NCBI GenBank assembly: GCA_963662155.1
Contig: OY759273.1
Span: 31,403,536-31,467,535 of the forward strand
Direction: 5' to 3'
Source: Lamellibrachia columna
Lineage: Eukaryota; Annelida; Polychaeta; Sabellida; Siboglinidae
Length of the DNA stretch: 64,000 bases
Within the stretch, counting starts at the first letter, position 1. Each line of letters begins with the position of its first letter. The notes below the pieces were generated by a model. The model did not search any database. It worked only from the letters and a program-made list of their open reading frames with translations, and was not told the origin of the DNA. Positions 56,540 to 64,000 of the stretch are shown here, in pieces. The position numbers were made by a program, and so were the translations under genes.

Positions 56540-58270
56540 CACGGCGCTCGTTACATCTATGAGACGGATGACGATAACATACTAATGGACGGCTTCCGAT
56601 GCTTCCACATTGACGTATCCGTCACACGTAGTCTGATGCCAGCGACCGATAACATTACGTTCAACCCGTATCCACACTTCGGCCAAGCGTCCTTGTGGCC
56701 TCGAGGCTACCCTTTGGAGCTGATCGGACGCGAGGCAACCCACAACTACCGGTTCTGTTCCCTTCACCAGGCGTCCATAAGACAGGCATTAGCTAGTGGT
56801 GATCCAGATGTCGATGCCGTATTCCGACTGACTCGGAGACATGAAAATGACAATGGCAAGTTGATGTTCGATGCAACGGCACCGCCTATTGTAATTCCTC
56901 GCGGTACATTCGTCCCATTCAACTCGCAGGATACTCTTTTTGTGGCGGACGCATTTTGGGCATTGCTCTTGCCGGCGACTCTTTCGGACAGAGCCTGTGA
57001 CATCTACAGGTCCTACTGGGCCCAGGCTCTATTGTGGCTAGTGGATGGCCATCTTGGATTCTACCCTCCAAATGTGATGCATGTTCGTAACAAACATTCT
57101 TTTCTAAGGGACTTGGCAGACGAAAGTGAGATGAATCTTGATATGGGGCGGCTTGTCAGGTTCCTTCGCGATTGGAAGTGTGATCGGCTGTTCTTATTTG
57201 ACTGCATGACAAAACTGGCAGAGGATATGACAGTTAATAAATTCTTGCAGAGACGTGATGTAGACGTCACGTACGCATGGGTTGCAGATCTGAAAACCCT
57301 GGGGTATTCACCCCCTGCCATAAGACACTCGAGCACGTGTTCAGATGCACTGTCAGTGAAGTATTTCCCGCACGAACAGAACACGTCGTTTGCACATGTT
57401 GCCAGTATGTCACATGTGAGAGCAGATATATCTCACCAACACGCCAGGGCTGATCTGATGCACCGTGTGTGCAGCGCAGAGTTCTACAACACTATCGGCA
57501 CTGACGCCTCACCGAAAACTCAGAACCTCCTATTAATTGTGACCATGCACAATCCTACAGCGACAATTCCTCTGATAGATGCACACTATAAACGCTGTTT
57601 CACGCACATTCTCTACTGTGGTGCGTCAAAGCCAGATAGGAGTTTGCTGCACAAATGGAAGATATCATATTTGACAATGCCTAACGCTGTCGGTGCTGTC
57701 TCTTGTGTCAAAGCAGCCTCCGAAATGGGATACAGTGTAGACGGTTTCATGCATGTATCCGACAAAATGCTGCTTCTGTCTGGAAAGAATCTACACATCA
57801 ACGGAACAAGTCAAATGTTGTTAACTGAAAATTCTTCGAATATGTCTAAACTGTGTAATGACATTGCAGCCAATTGTTTGGTACTGACTGAACGTATGAT
57901 CAACGGTCTAAACTCAAAACTTGACTCGTTGGACATCGGAAATAGAACTAAACTCCAACTGAAAAAATGTTTCAAGAAGTTAATGCCTTATGGTGCAAGC
58001 GAAGCGACGTTTGTTGAAGATGTGGCATTCTACGTACCCAGGAAACACATGAAGCTGTTCCGAACACTGGCAGATTTGTACACCAGACAGTACAGTTATG
58101 TGTCTGTTCTACTGCTCGGTTGTCTTGAGACACAACAATTGTATTTCACTAGTGCACGTCAACTAACGGCCGACGACCAGGTCGATTTTATATTTCCTTT
58201 CTTATTCGGTGCTGTCGATACGGATAAAGCAGTGAAGAGCCAATATTGCAAAGCTTTGCATTCGTGTTGA
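56540..58270 (+). CDS. STELLO-like (DUF288) last exon, with acidic ETDDDN motif
   Basis: 576 codons plus a stop (TGA 58,268-58,270). Starts HGARYIYETDDDN, the acidic cluster presumed to bind metal and sugar nucleotide in STELLO-type glycosyltransferases. Then come NPYPHFGQASLWPRGYPLEL, a typical block after the motif, ADAFWALLLPATLSDRACDI, YRSYWAQALLWLVDGHLGFY, IDAHYKRCFTHILYCG and GFMHVSDKMLLL. With the upstream exons the protein is about 716 aa, close to the 760-770 aa of plant STELLO. A Golgi type II membrane protein is expected; acceptor and product are unknown for animal members. Upstream ATGs at 56,504 and nearby are intronic. No frame damage is seen. Confidence 0.92.
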   Translation, partial: HGARYIYETDDDNILMDGFRCFHIDVSVTRSLMPATDNITFNPYPHFGQASLWPRGYPLELIGREATHNYRFCSLHQASIRQALASGDPDVDAVFRLTRRHENDNGKLMFDATAPPIVIPRGTFVPFNSQDTLFVADAFWALLLPATLSDRACDIYRSYWAQALLWLVDGHLGFYPPNVMHVRNKHSFLRDLADESEMNLDMGRLVRFLRDWKCDRLFLFDCMTKLAEDMTVNKFLQRRDVDVTYAWVADLKTLGYSPPAIRHSSTCSDALSVKYFPHEQNTSFAHVASMSHVRADISHQHARADLMHRVCSAEFYNTIGTDASPKTQNLLLIVTMHNPTATIPLIDAHYKRCFTHILYCGASKPDRSLLHKWKISYLTMPNAVGAVSCVKAASEMGYSVDGFMHVSDKMLLLSGKNLHINGTSQMLLTENSSNMSKLCNDIAANCLVLTERMINGLNSKLDSLDIGNRTKLQLKKCFKKLMPYGASEATFVEDVAFYVPRKHMKLFRTLADLYTRQYSYVSVLLLGCLETQQLYFTSARQLTADDQVDFIFPFLFGAVDTDKAVKSQYCKALHSC

Positions 58271-58361
58271 TGCGATTGAGACATGTGCGTCGATGCGCCC
58301 GTTTGCAATGATATAATATCGTCTTGGGGTAGATTATGGGTATACATGTGTAGATGGGAGG

Positions 58362-58367
58362 AATAAA
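58362..58367 (+). terminator. Poly(A) signal of the plus-strand STELLO-like gene
   Basis: AATAAA 92 bp after the stop codon, followed by AT- and GT-containing sequence (TGTTTGGTG near 58,407) that could be the downstream element. Confidence 0.55.
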
Positions 58368-59200
58368 TATGTACAATATCAACACAACCAGAACGTTCTT
58401 GCTCATGTTTGGTGTATCAGGATATTTCACTGTTGTTGATGTTCGTATTTTATTATTTGAAAAAACAAATACATGTACATAAAATATATATAAAATTGTT
58501 CACCGAAAGAGTGCACACTTGTAACCTTTCTGGTTTAGCCACGAATGAACATCTGGAAAAAGCACGTTGACAAATTCAAACAACTGTTCTAAAACGTTAG
58601 GTGCACTTAATACACGTTTTTAACCTATTTGTGTCAAAATTAAATTATTTGATTAATTATTATTGCCACACTTCAACCATGGAATAATGGCATGGTGATA
58701 TTAATCTGACATAATTATCAAATTCCAAAAGAAAACAATAAACACATTTAAGTAAATACAGAATCTATTTTTTAAAGCTTAAATTTACTAAAATATTTTA
58801 CAAATTAAAGAACTGAAATTTTATTATAAATATTAAACTTATGGGTGACTAAGCTTGACCTCCTCCCCCCTGCAATTGACACTCTCATTGAAGAGTTAAG
58901 CCAAAACGAAGAACTACGGAAAATGTCAACATGCTTTCACAAAAATAAGCTTTCTCTAAACGCCAAAAGTAGTTATATGTCTGTGTCTGTCACTGTCTGT
59001 ATATATATCTCTCTTTCTCTCGGTTTTGTCACTAACATTGGGAGGGATGTCGAGTATTGAGACGCTCCCTGACCGTCGGAGGTTGAAGTGCAATGCTGTC
59101 TCTAGTTCCAGTGTAGCGTTACTTTAACATGTGGTAATTGATGATGAACAAAAGACTTTCCATACATCACACTCACCCTTTTTTGATGCGCCTCTCGAGT
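58368..59200. other. Intergenic, AT-rich, no gene recognised
   Basis: Nothing supported. The short open frame at 58,845-59,060 has no recognisable motif. Confidence 0.4.
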
Positions 59201-59204
59201 TAAG

Positions 59205-59365
59205 TTTCCGAGGATTTAGGCCGAATAGGAGTTCACAATCATTAGATAACTTGTTCCATTCATTTATTGTCCTGTGTGAGAATGAATACTTCCTAATACC
59301 AATCTACACTTTTCCTTCACTAACGTCACTTCTTGCCTTCTAGTTCTTCTAACACGTGACCCCCG
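59205..59365 (-). pseudogene. LINE C-terminal fragment
   Basis: The minus strand reads RVRRTRRQEVTLVKEKCRLV and, after a frameshift, KYSFSHRTINEWNKLSNDC. The F-x-x-R-x-x-x-x-WN-x-L pattern is the widespread C-terminal end of CR1/L2-type LINE ORF2 proteins. Too short to classify further. Confidence 0.65.
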
Positions 59366-60190
59366 GCGGCCAATATAAATGATAGTTAAAACACAAGATT
59401 TTGGCAGTAACGATTGTACTCCAGTTGTTCAGGTATTCGGCTTTCGAAATGCCGACATTTGGTCGCGTGTCCAACTCCCATAAGACGTAATTTGTTTTCG
59501 TTCTCTTTGATCTAATGTTTCTTTTTATTTTGCATAATGTGTGTTGTACCAAAACTCGCATAATATATAGCATCAATTATGTAAAATGTGAATTTATTCG
59601 ACGCCATCTGACGGCAGTAACAGTCTAAACATGAAGCCAGACTCTGTTCTTGGGAAGTTCACGAAGACGTGCTAGAGTCGGTTAAGCGAAACTGCACCTG
59701 AGTGGATACAACAGAAGAACAAGACAACGTAATCTCTGGTTGTAATAAATTATTTAGTAGTTTAAATATAAGATAACTACTACAGTAGAATGGCGACACA
59801 ACCAATATCTTACGAAAACTACATGACAAGAGTGTGGCCAATAACTGTGAGAAAAAATATGATATGCCACAAAGGACTGGCCGGATACAAGAGTAGCAAA
59901 ACCATGGTAACGGTCGTTGCGGATACAAGAGTAGTAAACCCATGGTAACGGTCGTTGCGGCTGGTGTCCCTGGGAATAATGACTGTTATCTGGTCTGGCT
60001 GGAAGTGAAAAGGAAGTCACAACTGTTCGTGTTTATTTTTATTTTTCAGTACAATGTCAAACTGCGATTCGTCCGTCAGACTCTCCGACTTCTATTCCAT
60101 TCCGCGTTCTTTGCTAAAAATAACAACAACCAAATTCATGGTTACAATAGCCAGTAGCCCAATGTAACATTTTGACAAAATGCGCAGTGC
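59366..60190. other. Intergenic, no gene recognised
   Basis: ACCATGGTAACGGTCGTTGC is directly duplicated with GGATACAAGAGTAG(C/T)AAA around 59,883-59,955. Nothing else seen. Confidence 0.4.
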
Positions 60191-60204
60191 ATCTGTGCTG
60201 TATA

Positions 60205-60345
60205 ACTGTCTCGCTCTCTCCCTCTTTCCCTCTCTCCCTCTCTCCCTCTGTCTCTCTCTCTCTTTCCCTCTCTCTCCCCCCTCACTCTCTCTCGCTCATC
60301 AAACTCCCCCTCTCTCGTTCGATCTGTCTCCCTTCTCTTTCCCAG
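60205..60345. repeat. (CTCT)n polypyrimidine tract
   Basis: CTCTCTCCCTCT-type low complexity, purine-rich on the minus strand. Confidence 0.9.
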
Positions 60346-60529
60346 GAATCGTGTTTGTCCTTGAGCATACAAAAAGCCTTCACCTGGTAACCTCTTCCAG
60401 TGTAATCTCGGGGTCAGTCGAATTCTTGGCAGGCGGGCCTTCCTGTTCTCTGCCAACATCGTCCTTTCCTTTTCAGCCTGCTACACGTCCTCTGCGTCTT
60501 CCTTGTCATTGCTGCACAGATGACGATTC

Positions 60530-61030
60530 ATGTCGTAGTGAATGGAGTTGTGCAGGTGGATGTTTTTGTGCAGGAGGATGCAGTTGTGCAGATAGATGTT
60601 GTTGTGCCCGTGGATGGAGTATCGCAGGTTTATGTAGTAATGCATGTGGATGTAATTGTGGAAGTAGACGTATTTGTGGAGGTGTATGTTGTGCAATTGG
60701 TCGTAGTTGCGCAAGTGGATGTAGTTGTTCGGGTGGATGTAGTTGTGGAAGTGGATGTAGTTGTGCAGGTGGATGTAGTTGTGCAGGTGGATGCAGTTGT
60801 GCAGGTGTATGTAGTTGTGCAGGTGGATGTTGTGCAGGTGTATGTAGTTGTATAGGTGGATGTATTTGTACAGATGGATGTTGTTGTGCAGGTGGATGTA
60901 GTCGTGCATGTTGATGTAGTTGAGCAAGTGGGTAGACTTGTTCAGGTGGATGTAATTGTGTAGGTGGATGTAGTTGTGTAGGTAGATGTTGTGCTGGTGG
61001 ATGTAGTTGTGCCGGTGGATGTAGTTGTAC
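60530..61030. repeat. 18-bp minisatellite, GTGCAGGTGGATGTAGTT
   Basis: About 28 imperfect units, some 3 bp shorter. As 18 bp is six codons, each frame gives a hexapeptide repeat (CSCAGG, VVVQVD, or NYIHLH on the minus strand). The open frames of up to 244 codons here are taken as by-products. Confidence 0.9.
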
Positions 61031-61067
61031 AGTAGTGACAATGGGATACCTCTATACAACAATTTCC

Positions 61068-61627
61068 ACATTATTTCTTACAAAAGTATGATACTATTAT
61101 GTATCCTCTATACTAAGTTCTAGCAGAACGAACCAGGTCTCTCTTGCACTGGGCAGAGTAACATTATTTCTTACAAAAGTATGATACTATTATGTATCCT
61201 CTATACTAAGTTCTAGCAGAACGAACCAGGTCTCTCTTGCACTGGGCAGAGTAACATTATTTCTTACAAAAGTATGATACTATTATGTATCCTCTATACT
61301 AAGTTCTAGCAGAACGAACCAGGTCTCTCTTGCACTGGGCAGAGTAACATTATTTCTTACAAAAGTATGATACTATTATGTATCCTCTATACTAAGTTCT
61401 AGCAGAACGAACCAGGTCTCTCTTGCACTGGGCAGAGTAACATTATTTCTTACAAAAGTATGATACTATTATGTATCCTCTATACTAAGTTCTAGCAGAA
61501 CGAACCAGGTCTCTCTTGCACTGGGCAGAGTAACATTATTTCTTACAAAAGTATGATACTATTATGTATCCTCTATACTAAGTTCTAGCAGAACGAACCA
61601 GGTCTCTCTTGCACTGGGCACAGTAAC
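61068..61627. repeat. 93-bp tandem repeat, six near-identical copies
   Basis: TTATTTCTTACAAAAGTATG recurs at 61,071, 61,164, 61,257, 61,350, 61,443 and 61,536. I see no difference between units except the last base block (GGGCACAG for GGGCAGAG). Confidence 0.97.
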
Positions 61628-62200
61628 AATTACGCTTCCCTACTTAGTCACGTGTTACGTCAATGTCCCACTTACACTCCCTGCTGTAACTGATTAGCTC
61701 CAGTCTTCCCTGATTAAATTTTCTTCCCTGAAATGATAACAACCAACATTGAAGTGGCAGTGGACGGAAATGGAAGGGGATTAGGAGCATAACGTGCAAA
61801 ATATTCCGTAGTAGGACGACGCAACAAACTTGAACGCGTGGAATCCAGCTCCAAACCGGCAACCAACACAAAGTCGCAGTAGGTACACAAGTATATGAAA
61901 GTGTCCGAAACAACTAAGGCAGAAGTAAAAGACTTACGACTGAAATATAAATGCCCCGTCTGAAGCATGGAATGAATGTTAATATGGCACGACAGTGTAT
62001 GGGAGCCCCAGAAGAGCGGTCGCGTTAGGGCACGCCGGCACACAAGGAAGTACACAAGTAAAAGAGTAAAGAGCAAGACACTCGGAACAAGGTGTTCTTC
62101 AGCGGAAAGAAACTCGAGAACGTGTACAACGTCGACTGTCTCGGCAGCATGGTGACACCATCGGGAGATTCCATGTCAAGACGTTGAAAAGGGAGTTGCC
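61628..62200. other. Intergenic, no gene recognised
   Basis: Minus-strand open frames of 89 and 120 codons overlap here (61,644-62,076). The longer one starts hydrophobic (MLFTLLLVYFLVC), but no domain or splice context supports it. Confidence 0.35.
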
Positions 62201-62209
62201 ATTGCGCTC

Positions 62210-62950
62210 TCGAATAGCATTAGCATGAATCTATAACGGGTGTTCGTTCACCTGGGAGCATTAGCATGAACCTATAAGGGGTGTTTGTTCACCTGGGAGA
62301 ATTAACATGAACATATAAGGGGTGTTCGTTCACCTGGGAGCATTAGCATGAACCTATAACGGGTGTTCGTTCACCTGGGAGCATTAGTATGAACCTATAA
62401 CGGGTGTTCGTTCACCTGGGAGCATTAGCATGAATCTATAAGGGGTGTTCGTTCACCTGGGAGCATTAGCATGAACATATAAGGGGTGTTCGTTCACCTG
62501 GGAGCATTAGCATGAACCGACAAGGGGCGTTCGTTCAACTGGGAGCATTAACATGAACCTATAAGGGGTGTTCGTTCACCTGGGAGAATTAACATGAACA
62601 TATAAGGGGTGTTCGTTCACCTGGGAGCATTAGCATGAACCTATAAGGGGTGCTCGTTCACCTGGGAGCATTAGCATGAACATATAAGGGGTGTTCGTTC
62701 ACCTGGGAGCATTAGCATGAACCGACAAGGGGCGTTCGTTCAACTGGGAGCATTAACATGAACCTATAAGGGGTGTTCGTTCACCTGGGAGAATTAACAT
62801 GAACCTATAAGGGGTGTTCGTTCACCTGGGAGCATTAGCATGAACCTATAAGTGGTGCTCGTTCACCTGGGAGCATTAGCATGAACCTATAAGGGGTGTT
62901 CGTTCACCTGGGAGCATTAGCATGAACCTATAAGGGGTGTTCATTCACAC
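62210..62950. repeat. 41-bp satellite, about 18 copies
   Basis: The unit is GGGAGCATTAGCATGAACCT followed by ATAAGGGGTGTTCGTTCACCT, with point variants. A larger block of several units (ACCGACAAGGGGCGTTCGTT and its neighbours) repeats at about 62,516 and 62,721, showing multi-unit duplication. It borders the putative exon at 62,951. Confidence 0.95.
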
Positions 62951-63059
62951 CGGAGCATATACCAGTAGAAGGTGAGGAAGGCGAAGACAGCGATGCCGAC
63001 GGCCGGCAACAGCTTCACCAGCATAAGTCCTAGAGCGAGGTGTGGTACGTCAAATGCGG
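62951..63059 (-). CDS. Putative transmembrane exon
   Basis: A 109-bp segment between an acceptor (GCTACACAG on the minus strand, outside 63,059) and a donor (CCG|GTGTGA at 62,951/62,950). The frame reads AFDVPHLALGLMLVKLLPAV, then GIAVFAFLTFYWYML, containing one or two membrane-spanning stretches. Codons are rich in C/G at the third position (CTC, GTC, ATC, TTC), unlike the AT-rich surroundings, which supports real coding. Enters with two bases and exits with two bases of a codon. Family not recognised and neighbouring exons not found; they should lie upstream beyond the window's coding-poor right part, or be separated by the satellite on the other side. Confidence 0.4.
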
Positions 63060-63770
63060 CTGTGTAGCAAACAGCTACTGATTAATCTATGTTGTGGACA
63101 TGTATATGCATGAGAGGCACTGATTATGAAATATGCGAGACAAGGATACTAAGAGGAGATCAAATAGAAGTTGAATAGTTATAATGAATGTATCGAAGTA
63201 TTCTTTCTCACTTAAAAAATAAGAGAAGAACTAGATGACTATGTGTCTTCCTTAACATTAGTAATTCGTTTTATACGGTTAATCACAAGGTAACTGCTTA
63301 ACGAATTGGACTATTATTGTATCAGAGGCATTGCAAGTGATCTATCTAATAGGAAGCCTTGTGTTATTTTAGGGAGTGGAGTAAACTCTTATCTTAAGCC
63401 GATTTGTTGTGGAGTTTATTAATGCTCAATTATAGGACATGTTATTGTATCAGAGACATTGTACTACATGTTATCTATCTAATTGGAAGCCTTGTGTTAT
63501 TTGACGGAGCAGAGTAAAATCTAACGTTAAGCCAATTTGTTGTGGAGTTCCTCGGTGCTCAATTATAGGACAATTGTATGTTTAATCTATATTGATGAAG
63601 TTAAAGTATCAATTGTTTATTTGTTTTACCTTGAAAAGTTGGCAGCGGTTATGCACCAAGAACTCCAACAATTAATAATATGGTTCTATAGAAATACACT
63701 GTTTCACTTTCACTAGGACGGGGAAACAAGTGAATAACAACAATGTTTAAATACAATGATGGACAATGGT
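63060..63770. other. AT-rich DNA with a ~130-bp direct duplication
   Basis: TTATTGTATCAGAG(G/A)CATTG through GCTCAATTATAGGACA occurs twice (about 63,313-63,440 and 63,441-63,572), about 85% identical by eye. No gene seen. Confidence 0.6.
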
Positions 63771-64000
63771 ATCCTCTCTCGGAGATATTGATTTCGTTGA
63801 TGACGTAGCTGTCCTGTCACATACGCGACAAGACTTGCAAGAAAATACGAACAGACTCAAGGAAATCAGCCAGAAGGTAGGACTCAAATTCAACAAAAAG
63901 AAATCCAAGGTGATGGGGTTGAAACACAGGAATCCTGTATCAGTCTATATCGATCAAGAAGAACTGGAAACCACTGATACCTTCACCTACCCGGGAAGCA
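63771..64000 (+). pseudogene. Non-LTR reverse transcriptase fragment, runs off the window
   Basis: Reads GDIDFVDDVAVLSHTRQDLQ, then NRLKEISQKVGLKFNKKKSK, VMGLKHRN and ETTDTFTYPGS. This is the catalytic palm (x-x-DD) through the thumb-proximal region of a LINE reverse transcriptase, of the group with the LSHT phrase after the box. The usual FADD is FVDD and the usual TYLGS is TYPGS. The 5' side joins unrelated AT-rich DNA without the preceding RT motifs, so it is 5' truncated. It is open to the window's end. Confidence 0.8.

Noticed and set aside
60180..61071. Cys/Gly-rich 244-codon frame (+) and His/Asn/Tyr-rich 196-codon frame (-)
   Set aside because: Both come from an 18-bp tandem repeat; opposite strands are equally open, as expected for low complexity.
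61714..62076. 120-codon minus-strand frame with hydrophobic start
   Set aside because: No recognised domain, no coding bias and no splice or repeat context. Left as non-coding.
62210..62950. CRISPR-like 41-bp repeats
   Set aside because: Same reason: contiguous satellite units without unique spacers.

Overview
This window is eukaryotic, most likely from a marine invertebrate. Genes are split by phased introns with GT/AG signals. Coding DNA is sparse, there are many long (TA)n, (CA)n and (GACA)n tracts, more than ten minisatellite families, and CR1-like LINE, hAT and MITE-like debris. A lancelet-like or other invertebrate deuterostome is my best guess, but only as inference. There are no operons, bacterial genes or CRISPR arrays.

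Genes. Three loci can be supported. (1) At 2.0-3.3 kb (+), two phase-matched exons encode a cysteine-rich, PSI-like segment, then a transmembrane helix and a proline-rich tail. (2) At 5.5-14.3 kb (-), four exons spell a DUF288/STELLO-like type II membrane protein of about 718 aa. (3) At 54.1-58.3 kb (+), a paralogue of about 716 aa has the same exon layout and the same intron phases (0, 2, 0). The plus-strand copy keeps the acidic ETDDDN motif; the minus-strand copy has lost it at the same exon start. A possible single transmembrane exon lies at 62.95-63.06 kb (-).

Mobile DNA. From 18.4 to 21.2 kb is a complete hAT element with a perfect 8-bp target duplication and a broken transposase. Three copies of an unclassified repeat (21.6, 43.1 and 44.8 kb) carry a roughly 100-bp inverted repeat and remains of a transposon gene with a GCD motif. 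Two broken CR1-like LINEs (11.2-12.0 and 50.2-51.7 kb), a third LINE end (59.2 kb), an RT fragment at the right edge and three LINE-tail-like repeats ending in (GACA)n account for much of the rest.

The outstanding structure is a giant palindrome, 24,370-38,942. Its two arms are about 7.27 kb each, separated by 29 bases, and its ends are flanked by a 6-bp direct repeat. It sits inside a smaller TA-flanked, TIR-bounded transposon (24,093-39,260). About 5 kb of each arm is a higher-order tandem array of 427/488/504/635-bp units built from AAGTTTG-type short words. No protein gene is recognisable in it. It resembles a giant foldback (FB/TU/Galileo-like) or Polinton-derived non-autonomous element. 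The order of the repeat units differs between the arms, so it is not a simple mirror copy.

The remaining intergenic and intronic DNA holds no gene I can recognise; each long stretch is described below.
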